Assembly: GCF_001949145.1 (NCBI RefSeq)
Contig: NW_019091699.1
Coordinates: 1 to 45,772, forward strand
Origin: Acanthaster planci
Lineage: Eukaryota > Echinodermata > Asteroidea > Valvatida > Acanthasteridae
Length of the DNA: 45,772 nt
Direction: 5' to 3'
Below the pieces are notes generated by a model that had not been told where the DNA came from, did no database searches, and saw nothing but the letters and a program-made list of their open reading frames with translations. The position numbers were made by a program, and so were the translations under genes. Positions 21,301-27,308 of this stretch are shown here, one piece after another. Numbering within the stretch: the first letter of the stretch is position 1; the number at the start of each line of letters is the position of its first letter.

Positions 21301-22178
21301 CTAGCTCTAGCTACTAAGTGGAGCATTGGTATTCCTCCTTTTCGATTTTGGATGCAAAAAAGAGGAATACTAACACTCCACTTAGTAGTAGAGCTACAAA
21401 CAACCATATCCTACCTGTTTCTCCCTGTTCACCTTTATCATGTAATCGATCTAGGCCTAAATATAGTGAAGACAAAGCATGCAACCACCGTTTCCTAATC
21501 CTACCTGTTCCTCCCGGTTCACCTATCTGTTGAAGGGAAGACAAAACAAGACAACATTGATGTAAGACCCACATAACCTAGCAATGCATGAGACATCAGA
21601 AATGACGATGAACATAAATAGGCCAATTTTTAATTTAAATTTAATTATTGCTTTTGAAATGTGGCATTCACGACCATACGGTGACGCACTAGTGTGCGAA
21701 TGGTGCATAATTGACACTGTCATTCACTGTTTTTTTGGTTTGAAGTAGGCATTTAAATCCTTCAGGCCTACATCAAAAACACTTGTTGGGTAAGCTTGCG
21801 ATCGATGGCTGGAGTCAGCAGGGTCACTTTCCTCGACCATCATCAGACCATAGAGCTCTATGATCTCGAGACTCGCGATCAAGTTCGCCCGCGGCATGCA
21901 TGCCTCGCTGTAAGGACGCCACCACATTTTGCTCATACCGCACCTGCAGCGAAACCGAAGCTGTACCTACAAAATTACCCACCTGTACCTGTACCTGTGA
22001 GTGGGCTTCCGCGCTGGAAACTTTTTTCCTGAATGTTTATCCAAACCTAAAACAGGCAACGTATGACGAGAGTTCACAACAGCCGCTGCTACAGGCCCAA
22101 GTAAACTTTTAAAAAATATCTTACCTCTTGTCCGCGAACTACTACCCCAACGATCACCAGCAAGTAGAAAAGCTTCAT
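172..22178 (-). CDS. Secreted modular Cys-rich protein gene (Tg1/VWC/8-Cys modules), 17 exons, 3' end off window
   Basis: Seventeen exons join in one frame without a stop, giving 2,935 nt or about 978 residues. The order is signal peptide, short Gly-X-Y stretch, two thyroglobulin type-1 domains, 8-Cys module, Pro/Gly/Glu linker plus VWC, VWC, 8-Cys B, 8-Cys A, VWC, B, A, half VWC, VWC, B, A. All introns are GT-AG, and every exon from the third micro-exon onward is symmetric phase 1-1. The last visible exon ends in a good donor, so the protein continues past the left edge. Tg1 and VWC domains are typical of extracellular matrix and growth-factor-binding proteins, so secretion and matrix or ligand binding are the inferred roles. 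I do not recognise a named orthologue for this architecture. Further exons inside the larger introns cannot be excluded, although phases fit without them. Confidence 0.88.
537..686 (-). mobile_element. CAAGTCC foldback element, copy 1 (inverted)
   Basis: Short arms rich in CACAAGTCA/ACAAGTCCACC and, inverted, GGACTTGTGACAG surround a core with reverse-strand similarity to the copies at 8477 and 14572. The shared core has, on the minus strand, GGGTGAATACTTTTGTCACA and GAATAGCTTGTGACTTGG. It is in the intron between modules B3 and A4. Confidence 0.62.
918..1094 (-). CDS. Gene 1 exon: 8-Cys module B3
   Basis: 177 nt, phase 1-1, acceptor taccccag, donor gtaaag. It reads [48 protein letters not shown] and VQCEGG. 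The Cys gaps are 9, 4, 3, 7, 4, 2 and 13. No Met occurs in this frame, so simple ATG-to-stop ORF finding misses the exon and reports a shadow frame instead. Confidence 0.9.
1478..1669 (-). CDS. Gene 1 exon: VWC-like domain (set 3)
   Basis: 192 nt, phase 1-1, acceptor caccccag, donor gtaag. It reads [51 protein letters not shown]. It has ten Cys in the full VWC arrangement and is the partner of the exon at 6045-6239. Confidence 0.94.
2040..2225 (+). repeat. G-rich GGTTTGGG-type degenerate minisatellite (left block)
   Basis: Irregular units such as GGGTTTGG, GGGGTTTG, GGTTTAGG and TTGGGTTTAGG. On the plus strand the G runs have quadruplex potential, and the composition resembles degenerate telomere-like repeats. 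The repeat resumes at 2610 after the MITE. The MITE therefore appears to have inserted into it. Confidence 0.7.
2226..2605. mobile_element. Palindromic MITE, TIR starting CAATAAGCC
   Basis: The ends CAATAAGCCTTTTGCGA and (reverse) CAATAAGCCATTTGCGAG pair for about 50 bp, including CTGGTACAC. A second nested inverted repeat (GTTGCTATACCTC / GAGGTATAGCAAC with GGGGCAAGCTT) lies inside. No protein is encoded. It sits in the intron between the half-VWC and VWC exons and interrupts a G-rich repeat. Confidence 0.82.
2610..2790 (+). repeat. G-rich GGTTTGGG-type degenerate minisatellite (right block)
   Basis: Same unit style as 2040-2225 (GGTTGGGTTGGGTTTAG, TTTGGGGGGTTTGGATTGGGG). Open frames in this block are compositional artefacts. 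Confidence 0.7.
3046..3165 (-). CDS. Gene 1 exon: half VWC-like domain
   Basis: 120 nt, phase 1-1, acceptor gtgttcag, donor gtgag. It reads [33 protein letters not shown]. Only the N-terminal VWC subdomain is present; the C-terminal half with CCP is absent. Splice signals and phase are intact, so it reads as a functional short exon. The downstream bases past the donor do not restore the missing half. It may be a trimmed copy of an exon like that at 13363-13590, which shares DVGETW. Confidence 0.82.
3409..3534. mobile_element. Short inverted-repeat element
   Basis: GACCTGTTTGATTTG at the left and CAAACAGACC at the right are inverted relative to each other. Internal AATCAGTGATCC and GGATCACTGATT also pair. 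About 126 bp with no coding content. It lies upstream of the half-VWC exon in the intron. Confidence 0.5.
4228..4419 (-). CDS. Gene 1 exon: 8-Cys module A3 (nine Cys)
   Basis: 192 nt, phase 1-1, acceptor tatccag, donor gtaggt. It reads [53 protein letters not shown], then a charged Lys/Glu tail. The Cys gaps are 8, 4, 4, 7, 4, 2 and 13. An additional ninth Cys sits in IFHC and may be free or intermolecular. Confidence 0.93.
4835..4998 (-). mobile_element. tRNA-derived SINE
   Basis: On the minus strand a tRNA-like head carries an A-box-like TGGCCTCGTGGTTAAGG and a B-box-like GGGTTTGAATCC. A SINE body with GGGCAAGTCACTTTACCCC and AATGGGTACCTGTGAGG follows. The body matches the element at 9228, which marks both as SINEs rather than tRNA genes. 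Intron between modules B2 and A3. Confidence 0.75.
5334..5510 (-). CDS. Gene 1 exon: 8-Cys module B2
   Basis: 177 nt, phase 1-1, acceptor cttttag, donor gtaag. The alternative donor four bases upstream would break the phase. It reads [46 protein letters not shown] and VVQC. The Cys gaps are 9, 4, 3, 7, 4, 2 and 13. It is very close to module B3 at 918-1094 (IAPSCPD/VAPSCPD, ISRCGGC, AKFFDE/AKYFDE). Confidence 0.93.
   Translation of the reverse strand, partial: QYLIVPWEHPLLHPVRMTFVTPPAKVTQRPSAISADAEVASPSSLMKRTKWFSVWEVW
6045..6239 (-). CDS. Gene 1 exon: VWC-like domain (set 2)
   Basis: 195 nt, phase 1-1, acceptor ttcccag, donor gtgag. It reads [48 protein letters not shown]. It shares CMTCEC, KQTP-ECCPSK and VCEEG with the VWC exon at 1478-1669. 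The two are the closest VWC pair in the gene, evidence for recent internal duplication. Confidence 0.94.
6686..6974. mobile_element. Palindromic MITE, ends CAATAGAC/CAGTAGAC
   Basis: Left CAATAGACCGATTGCGCCTG...GTCACGTGACCTG pairs with right, inverted, CAGTAGACTGATTGTGCCTG...GTCACTTGACC. Pairing continues into GTGGGTA and ATCAACA. About 289 bp, non-coding, in the intron before module A2. Confidence 0.75.
7092..7271 (-). CDS. Gene 1 exon: 8-Cys module A2
   Basis: 180 nt, phase 1-1, acceptor cctccag, donor gtaggt. It reads [41 protein letters not shown] and LAC. The Cys gaps are 7, 4, 5, 7, 4, 2 and 13. It closes the first VWC-B-A exon set. Confidence 0.92.
8477..8686 (+). mobile_element. CAAGTCC foldback element, copy 2
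   Basis: The ends GCAGTGTTGTACTCGAGTCC and, inverted, GGACTCAAATACAGCACTGC pair. Inside each arm are CAAGTCC units (CTCAAGTCC, CACAAGTCC). The core reads CAGTCATAAGTAACAGGGTG. It is in the intron just after module B1. Confidence 0.72.
8954..9139 (-). CDS. Gene 1 exon: 8-Cys module B1
   Basis: 186 nt, phase 1-1, acceptor tctcccaag, donor gtatgt. It encodes [36 protein letters not shown] and LDC. The Cys gaps are 9, 4, 4, 7, 4, 2 and 13. Subtype B modules open with an I-S-x-C leader and have CEGHP in the centre. Confidence 0.92.
9228..9540 (+). mobile_element. tRNA-derived SINE with tandemly duplicated tail
   Basis: The A-box-like stretch is GTGTGGCCCAGTGGTTAG and the B-box is GGTTCGAATCT at about 9282. 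The body has CTGCCTCTCTTAACCCATGG and AATGGGTACCAGTGAGG. The tail segment from ACCCATG...GGGTACC through CTTGTCTTGC...GATGAATA occurs twice in tandem (about 9350-9435 and 9437-9530). Confidence 0.72.
9598..9695. repeat. 98-bp near-perfect hairpin element
   Basis: CACCGACGTGTATTCAT at the left and ATGAATACAAAAGTCGGTG at the right are inverted copies. The middle pairs through CTCAGTGCTTGTCCG / CGGATAGGCACTGAG with almost no loop. This is a miniature inverted-repeat element in the intron upstream of B1. Confidence 0.72.
9860..11507. mobile_element. 1.65-kb non-autonomous TIR element with ATATAAGCC ends
   Basis: Left TACCGTAATTTTCAGAATAT followed by AAGCC pairs with right, inverted, TACAGTAATGTTCCAAATAT followed by AAGCC. 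Subterminal GTATAAGCCACAC units are repeated on the left (9940-10020, 10126-10175), with a few degenerate ones on the right. A TA target duplication is possible, as both ends start TAC. No transposase-like protein was found inside, so it appears non-autonomous. Confidence 0.68.
9940..10175 (+). repeat. GCGTATAAGCCACACTG minisatellite
   Basis: About eight units of 17-20 bp (GCGTGTAAGCCACACTG, GCGTATAAGCCACACTG, GCGCGTAAGCCACACCG), split by about 100 bp of unique sequence. They are subterminal repeats of the surrounding TIR element. The open frame on the opposite strand is a by-product. Confidence 0.75.
11884..12085 (+). repeat. 38-40 bp minisatellite, about five units
   Basis: Units read GGTCTGGTCCTAGGCCATCT then AGGAAGAGCCTCAGAACC, starting near 11884 (degenerate), 11926, 11965, 12005 and 12043. 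The reading frame through it is open only because of the repeat. Confidence 0.8.
12086..12220 (+). repeat. Imperfect two-copy repeat
   Basis: GACTCACTGTCTCTACATGC near 12125 and GACTCGCTGTCTCTGCAGGC near 12190 head two related segments about 66 bp apart. No coding evidence. Confidence 0.45.
13057..13179. mobile_element. Small palindromic MITE with strong central hairpin
   Basis: Outer arms ATAGAGGCTTTACGTGG / CCACGCAATCCCTCTAT and inner arms CAGTGCATTTCTTTTG, TTCCACAGGG / CCCTGTGGAACGAAAGCACTG pair over almost the whole 123 bp. It lies in the intron just upstream (in gene sense, downstream) of the VWC exon at 13363. Confidence 0.72.
13363..13590 (-). CDS. Gene 1 exon: VWC-like domain
   Basis: 228 nt, phase 1-1, acceptor ttggatag, donor gtaagt. 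It reads [48 protein letters not shown] and VCDE. VGETW, CxxCxC and CCP are VWC hallmarks. Insertions in both halves make it longer than the VWC exons further downstream. It is the first exon of the first VWC-B-A set. Confidence 0.92.
14032..14490 (-). CDS. Gene 1 exon: Pro/Gly/Glu repeat linker plus VWC-like domain
   Basis: 459 nt, phase 1-1. The acceptor aataaccag at 14491 opens an in-frame run of about 87 codons, nearly all Gly-Pro-Glu-Pro repeats with a few Ala near the end. The run leads into [17 protein letters not shown], then [24 protein letters not shown] and G at donor gtaggt. The second part is a VWC-like domain (ERW, CxxCxC, CCP). The linker is acidic, Pro-rich and probably extended. 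A start at the internal Met (14227) would miss the repeat. Frame and phase both demand the longer exon. Confidence 0.87.
14572..14980 (+). mobile_element. CAAGTCC foldback element, copy 3, with expanded array
   Basis: About a dozen 10-13 bp units such as CACAAGTCCAGT and CACAAGTCCTGT run from 14578 to 14740. The shared core follows (CAGTCATAAGTAAAAGGGTG, CTTGTGAATTAAATGGC), then inverted arms (GGACTTGTAATGG, GAGGACTTGTAAT). It is about 80 bases upstream of the Pro/Gly/Glu-VWC exon acceptor. Confidence 0.72.
15010..16300 (-). other. Gene 1 intron part without recognised element
   Basis: Apart from several CTTTTGTCC/CTTTTGTTC motifs between 15610 and 15890, which may be a decayed repeat, nothing was recognised. 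It is the intron between module A1 and the linker-VWC exon. Confidence 0.3.
16310..16489 (-). CDS. Gene 1 exon: 8-Cys module A1
   Basis: 180 nt, phase 1-1, acceptor ttcaacacag, donor gtgcgt. It encodes a module with Cys gaps 8, 4, 6, 7, 4, 2 and 12. The core is [14 protein letters not shown] and CGAC followed three residues later by Phe. This is the most N-terminal and most divergent of seven related modules in the gene. I recognise the pattern as a recurrent Cys-rich extracellular module of marine invertebrates but cannot assign a database family from sequence alone. Confidence 0.88.
   Translation of the reverse strand: MVTMVTMPGNVRPTPATSRPLPALPTPMLCASPLPAAPVLPNFMSARRRWIVPCQNPVS
16700..17022. 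repeat. Imperfect inverted-repeat segment with TTAACCCTAACC ends
   Basis: ATTAACCCTAACCCTACA at the left and GGTTAGGGTTAAC at the right are inverted. TAGTACT-rich stretches inside also pair loosely. Probably a decayed inverted-repeat element. Confidence 0.4.
17134..17195 (+). repeat. Possible SINE fragment
   Basis: Only a B-box-like GGTTTGAATCC (17171-17181) with flanking SINE-like context is visible. The A-box region is not recognisable. Low confidence. Confidence 0.3.
17200..18815 (-). other. Gene 1 intron part, nothing recognised
   Basis: AT-rich sequence with short random open frames and no exon-like Cys pattern. It lies between the second Tg1 exon and module A1. Confidence 0.35.
18816..19089. 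mobile_element. Truncated copy of the CAATAAGCC MITE
   Basis: It shares the 5' end CAATAAGCCATTTGCGAG and the nested GTTGCTAT...GGGGCAAGCTT repeats with the element at 2226-2605. Similarity stops after GAGGTATAGCAACAGTG, so the second terminal repeat is missing. It lies about 120 bases from the second Tg1 exon, within the following intron. Confidence 0.78.
19211..19411 (-). CDS. Gene 1 exon: thyroglobulin type-1 domain 2
   Basis: 201 nt, phase 1-1, acceptor ccttcag, donor gtaag. It reads DPPCIQELE, then [23 protein letters not shown], and ends SGVCG. This is a second Tg1 domain, with CWCT replacing CWCV. It carries the same seventh Cys in RCG as the preceding Tg1 exon, so the two probably arose by exon duplication after that Cys was gained. 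Confidence 0.93.
19420..20350 (-). other. Gene 1 intron between the two Tg1 exons
   Basis: AT-rich. A fragment close to the second Tg1 acceptor (GGAGAAAACTTGAGACTC with CTCAACTTCCTTTTTAC, 19430-19485) is repeated from 19110-19155, just past that exon's donor side. A short duplication therefore brackets the exon. Confidence 0.5.
20360..20542 (-). CDS. Gene 1 exon: thyroglobulin type-1 domain 1
   Basis: 183 nt, phase 1-1, donor gtaggt. It shows the Tg1 hallmarks: a first Cys after PVPP, then PECDESGF, a QC, the signature CWCV, and a closing Cys before the donor. Tg1 domains are often protease-inhibitory or protein-binding extracellular modules. The canonical domain has six Cys. This one has seven, the extra being in TRCG directly after CWCV. 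Confidence 0.93.
21302..21396. repeat. 95-bp hairpin in the intron after the Gly-X-Y micro-exons
   Basis: TAGCTCTAGCTACTAAGTGG and, inverted, TAGCTCTACTACTAAGTGG pair. The stem continues through GGTATTCCTC / GAGGAATACT to a loop of about 20 bases. Size and shape are compatible with either a tiny MITE or a microRNA-like precursor. Confidence 0.65.
21415..21432 (-). CDS. Gene 1 micro-exon, Gly-X-Y (18 nt)
   Basis: An 18-nt exon reading (G)-EQG-ETG, phase 1 in and phase 1 out, with donor gtagga. It is a near copy of the preceding micro-exon (GGTGAACCGGGAGGAACAG against GGTGAACAGGGAGAAACAG across the junction). The two together give four Gly-X-Y triplets. The acceptor (gataaag) has a poor pyrimidine tract, so the exon may be skipped. 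Skipping it preserves the frame, as 18 nt is six codons. Confidence 0.6.
21505..21526 (-). CDS. Gene 1 micro-exon, Gly-X-Y (22 nt)
   Basis: Acceptor ttcaacag precedes ATAGGTGAACC, and the exon ends ACAG before gtagg. It reads I-GEP-GGT-G in frame with the signal peptide, which is collagen-like Gly-X-Y. The exon enters at phase 0 and leaves at phase 1. At 22 nt it is too short for ORF scanning. It was found by frame continuity and by its similarity to the next micro-exon. Confidence 0.72.
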
Positions 22179-22225
22179 GGCCGGGTCTCAGGTCTGTTGT
22201 GTTTCTTCAGAAGAAATCTGTTCAA
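22125..22225 (-). CDS. Gene 1 start exon: signal peptide
   Basis: The ATG is at 22178-22176. Eighteen codons follow: a short basic start (MK), a hydrophobic core ([12 protein letters not shown]) and then RGQE. The exon ends with GAG before gtaag at phase 0. This is a standard cleavable signal peptide and sets the start. Upstream a long T-run ends in AG at 22226, with an alternative acceptor at 22218. The ATG exon therefore probably begins with about 40-47 nt of spliced 5' UTR, and an earlier untranslated exon is expected. Confidence 0.82.
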
Positions 22226-22566
22226 CTAAAAAAAAAAAATTAAAAAAAAAAAGTTTTTCTCAATATATAGTCGAGTGAACTTCCGCCGCGGTCACCGGGT
22301 TCTCTGATGAAATAATTATGCCAACGCACGATCGGCCACTTACACTTCCCTTGGGCTAAAAATCCAAGCACATCGTGTTGTTTGTTAAAATAGCTTAAGT
22401 CAAGAAAAAAAAAGACCTCTACTTTATTTCTTCAAGAAACGTGTTTGTAGAAGTACGAATTCATTATCTTCTTTAGTCTCAAGCCTTCAAGGAAAACACA
22501 TATAATCAAAGTGTCAATAACAGAAACAATCACAACATATTTTTTTCTTCAGAAAAAAGTACTCAC

Positions 22567-22670
22567 GGTGCCTTTCACTTCAGTTACGGGGGTGATACGC
22601 CTGCCCACTACAATTGCGCGCTACAAACTGAACATTCCAAAGTACAATTTCACCTTTTGATTGGTTCTAG
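22567..22670 (-). promoter_or_regulatory. Candidate promoter / untranslated first exon of gene 1
   Basis: A strong donor on the minus strand (CACC before gtgagtac) ends a putative exon at 22567, about 340 bases before the ATG-exon acceptor. An inverted CCAAT box (gattggtt on the plus strand, 22659-22666) lies roughly 90-100 bases upstream of that donor, as expected for a proximal promoter. No TATA box was evident. The transcription start is inferred to lie between about 22.60 and 22.64 kb. Confidence 0.42.
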
Positions 22671-22876
22671 CCTAGTGGAGTCAGTTCTTGGATTTCACAT
22701 CATCACACCCTGAAAATATAGGCTGACGATATCATGTTGGCCGGTATCCAAGTTCAATGGTTTTACGACCGTCGAACCGTTCGGCGTCACGGTTGCTCAA
22801 GAGCTTCCCCAAAGACAGAATGTATTTTCCAAAAGCTGCTCTTGGACCGTACCAGGCCGTTGGAGGGCGACGAAGA

Positions 22877-22900
22877 GGGCGACGAAGTCGTTCGTCGCCC
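22877..22900. repeat. GC-rich short palindrome upstream of gene 1
   Basis: GGGCGACGAA, a GTCG loop, then TTCGTCGCCC; a direct copy of GGCGACGAAG precedes it. It could form a small hairpin in the presumed promoter region. Function unknown. Confidence 0.45.
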
Positions 22901-23670
22901 TGGCAAGGCGACTGATGATGCCTTGGTTGGCTTTGCGCCTAAAGCTACGTGAAACTGATTGGAGTAACACGCTCGTCGAACACAATGATGGCAAAATGCC
23001 ACACTGGCCCAATGACATGATGTAAGAGCCGTGAACAGAAATAACATTTGTGCGCCGAACAGTTTAGCTGTGTCCATCTAGTCATGTTTGTCAATGACAT
23101 GGGTTTTTAACCACTGATGGAACTGTACCATAGTTGGAGCTGGAAGGTGGAAGTAAATTGTTTATGACACCCTCACATAAACAATCGAGTATAGTGAAGT
23201 AATGCACAAAGAAATGAATTAATCTAGATGTCTACAATATGCCGTCCTTCACTTCGGGTAGAGAGAATCGTTGCACTGCTAACAATATTAGTAAATAGGA
23301 GCAATTAAATCTCGAGTTTTCCGATGAGGTCAGTGCATTTTACCGAGAGTGTTCTAACCTTGGAATGCCAGCTTATAGTATCTTGTTTATCTTAGTTATT
23401 TCTTCTTTGAATACACGACGTAACTTGAGTCTGTCGGGGCAATTTTTTGAAAGTGTGCGCACATATGTATATAACATTGAATTCAAACGGGGGGAACTTC
23501 ATGAATTAAATTTCCAAAGGTGGGACGTCTTTGGGGGACCAGCACTACACGGGACACGCTCCGTTTCTAGTTTCGTCACTGCATGGAAATCTTGTTAAAA
23601 TATTTAGAATGCGTGTTAGCAACAAAATAATGCAAAATCCAATAATACCTCAAAGAAATGTGGTACTCAC

Positions 23671-23730
23671 CTTTTCGAATCCATGAGGTTCTAACTTCCA
23701 TCTAACGTAACTCTGACGAGCGTAATCTTG
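23671..23730 (-). promoter_or_regulatory. Second candidate first exon of gene 1
   Basis: Another strong minus-strand donor (GAAAAG before gtgagtac) ends at 23671. Its last ten bases of context resemble the donor at 22567. It could be an alternative first exon about 1.4 kb upstream of the ATG exon. Two ATGs precede the donor but would be in leader sequence. The start of the exon was not resolved. Confidence 0.3.
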
Positions 23731-24908
23731 TTTTATGGTCGATACTTTTGTAGCGTGTTTTTTTTTCAGTTCAGACTCATTATCTTTAGAGTTTGCGCTG
23801 TTGTGATGACTCTGATAACTTCTGGATAAACTTATTTGCCGGCGGGGGTGTTCAAAATTTCATTCCAGGATGAGGCCAAAGGTAGATTTCATTTCAATTA
23901 ACGCGACTCTCAAATTTCTTCAGAATTTGAACATTCATTCAAGGCCACGTCACAGTCATCTTCATAAACATCCCGAGCGATTGAAAAATACCATTCCAGT
24001 ATATTTCTTAATGGTTCAGGCTCTACCAACTTCAAAGATCTAAAAATATTGTCCTCAATCGAACAAACAATTTCTGAACTTTACTCCAGAAGGATGCTTA
24101 AAGAAAATGCGACGTTCAAACTGCAACGTGGCGCACTGCTGCCGATGATAATTATGAATACAGGGCGAGACAGACTTGCTTTGAGTTTTATTTTACGGGA
24201 TTAAAACCAGATGTGTGCACGGAGTAGATTACATACAAAGACAACAAACCAAACCACAAAGAGCTGTCAAATAGGTTTTTGTTTGTTTTTAATTCTCTGT
24301 TTAATATTGAAAAGCAAGACCATTTTCCTCACTCTGGGGTTATGTTCTAATTTCTTCAGGAACATTCAGCTGTGAGCATATTTCGCATTAAACAAAGACC
24401 TTCTCTGAATACCACTAACATATTTCTACAAACAAAAAATAGGAGTTCCATGTTTCTAATGACAATCCATACATCCATGAAGTCAAACATTTTGGGGTCA
24501 TTATTAGCTAAATTTCGCATTAAAATAGACAATTATTAAGAATTTCTGAGAAATTTACATTTATTAAATTTGGCATACATACATTATAATTACATTTTGC
24601 ACTTTAGGGCTAGAAAAAATGTAAAGAAATTTAATCTTTCAATTCAGAGAAAAAAATTACCTTAACTAAATAAATGTTACCATGAGTGTGATATGTTGCT
24701 TCCAACATCTTAAAATGACACATTTTAAAGAATACAATGGGAGTAAGTTATGAGAGTACAATGAACTCTCAACAAATAGAAATGAAAACAAAAAATCAGG
24801 AAATGTGTAACTTAGTTACTTTCTGTGGACAAACTCAAAACATGAAGTTGGAAATTCACTCATGCAACAAGCCAGCAATGGATTTTGTATACAACAAAAT
24901 ATATATAT

Positions 24909-25167
24909 GGGTCATTCCATGAAGTTCGGGCACAGTTTGTGAGGGCGTCCCTTGTTCCATCGGTAACTTTGATTGCCCTTTATTTTCACATTACAACAGA
25001 TTAAGTCATTATTATTCAGCAAAGATGAAGCACACCCCTACAAGAACTTGACAAGATTTAGAACAATGTCAATTTAGAATCCACATGCAGGGCAAAAAGA
25101 TGTTTATTTTCACTGATGTAACAAGGGACGCCATCATAAACTGTGCCCGAACTTCGTGGAATGACCC
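24909..25167. mobile_element. 259-bp MITE with about 55-bp TIRs
   Basis: Left GGGTCATTCCATGAAGTTCG and right, inverted, GGGTCATTCCACGAAGTTCG continue pairing through GGGCACAGTTT and GGCGTCCCTTGTT. The flanks are ATATATAT on the left and ATATGC on the right, so an ATAT or TA target duplication is likely. The TIRs are well preserved. Confidence 0.82.
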
Positions 25168-25606
25168 ATATGCATGTATTCATAAATCTTAACAACATTC
25201 CTTCAATTTTTAAATTCCATTCAACTGAATAATATACCAAAATACACCAGTCAACTTTACTTCTTACATCATTACTTATTTTAAAAAAGTTACGCCATGT
25301 ACAGACTACAGTCACAACACCATTGAGCACCACACAGGCACGAGCTGAGCTACATGTACATTAAATTACAGTGGATGTGCACAAAAACAGCAGCGAATGG
25401 CACCTAATACTAAATGCTGCTACTACACGTCTTGCATATCACTCTGCAGACATCTAAAGCCCTGTTTGAAACAGGCTCCCAGAGCTCCAGCTACATCCAT
25501 TGTCAGTGTGTCCCTACATATACCCAGCGACCGGACTAAAACCTAGCCCCAGACAACAGATTTGGATGCAACATCAATCTCTGTGCTTTGTTATAAAGGA
25601 AATCCA

Positions 25607-25741
25607 CCAGAACAGTCTGGTGCCCAAGAAACATGACGGTCAATGGACCTGGCATCAAGAAATCAAAGACACCAGAACGCTCTGGTGCCCAAAATGTAAC
25701 ATGATGGTCAATGGGCCTGGCATCAAGGAATCAAAGACACC
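25607..25741 (+). repeat. Two-copy 65-bp tandem duplication
   Basis: CCAGAACAGTCTGGTGCCCA at 25607 and CCAGAACGCTCTGGTGCCCA at 25672 start two copies. Both continue through CATGATGGTCAATGG-like sequence and GGCATCAAG to AATCAAAGACACC. Only a few mismatches. Confidence 0.85.
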
Positions 25742-27308
25742 TGTAGAGAGACTACCACTGGTCTCTATTATACCAAATGGATAGTGTGTTGAAACTGAGG
25801 ACTGGAGGTCACCTGGGGCCATCTTTGGAGGCCCCCCAGGAAATCAAATCACAGAGGCTTCAGTTGTTTGTACAACACGATAGGAATGCATGCTCTCCAG
25901 TGATGACTATTAACCTTGACCAAGGCTGTCCACTTAAGCGAGCGGCCATGGCAGACGTCAACCTTGCCTTGATGCATGCACAACAAATAACTCGTGCAGC
26001 TCTAGCCACAGTACCTGCCATATACATTTTCCCCTAGCCCAAGCTGTCTCCTGATTGAAAGGTCTAATGGGTTGCGAGCTGGACCAAGACAGGATGTGAC
26101 TTTCCTTGCAGCGGAGGCTCCTTTGGTGGGAACTGCGCTTTTCTGGTTCACAAACAATTACGAGATGCATGTGTTGCGTGCGCTTCGCTACCAACAGAAT
26201 GAACACTCCCCACCAGCATGGCTCTCTCCAACCGATGAGGAGATGCAGGACTCAAGGCAGATTGAGTGACCAGACCGACATGCAGGCCCTTCGTGTGCCT
26301 GCCCGTCAGTCAGCCGTATACAACCGCACAGGAGAGAGTAGAGAGCCTTGGTCAATGCTTAGTGACTACATTCAACTCTTATGCAAGGCAGGCTACTTTT
26401 ATACACTATATAAACATTACAAGTTGGCAGAGCCAAATGTTACACCAGACTTTTCTCCACACTCAGCTGACACCGTGCACCAAGGGGCTGCACGTGCAGA
26501 CAGCCAAGTGTTCACAATTGCTTTTAAACTGTTCCAAAGCACAACACTTGAACCAGGAAACTTTCTCAGGGCCTTGGACCTAGATACTAACTCACAAAGT
26601 TCCTTCACAGACCTCTCAATTTGGCTCTGTCCCTGAAAAACAATTACCGACACAAATTCGCTTGCTAACAAATTTGGAATGACATATATCACTGTACATC
26701 TTACATCTGGATTCTATTGCTATAAAATTCTCATTCTTAGAAAAAAAAAGGTTCAGTTCTTCAGTTTTTTTCACAGTAGGATATTTCAAGACTGAAAAAT
26801 CAGCTCCTTCGAAGCCAAAAAATATGTTGTTCTCTTAATGCATTCCATAAAACACTGCTACTCCCAATATTTCCACCAGTTAAAACAAAGCTATTGACAG
26901 CACAAGAAAACCGATTTTGCCAATCAGTCCAAACATGGTAGTCTATCTACAAAAATACACTCTAAGGTGTCTGTGTTACAGCACTCAAAATTACATTTAA
27001 ATATGTACTTCCACCTTCACCTTCCTTGTTGTAAAAGGTTGATCAATGAAAGTCTCAGATGCATTTCATACCCTACAAAATGTTCACATGGTTAATGTGA
27101 CAATTACACCCTTCTATCCCGAACAAACACAGGGAATGTTCCACACACAACAAACATGAAAAGGAAAAACCTCTCAACCCAGATTGTGAAATAAATCTAT
27201 GAAATAAGTTAACGCAAATGTGGCATTTCAAACTTGCTGGTCCAGAGGGTAAACGCATTTCGCTCTGCAACAAACTTAACAAACCCCATCAGCTAGCTAT
27301 CAATTATT

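Noticed and set aside
26106-26636. 176-codon plus-strand open frame
   Set aside because: No domain, no signal or membrane segment, mixed composition, no matching splice context. Probably chance in a non-coding region.
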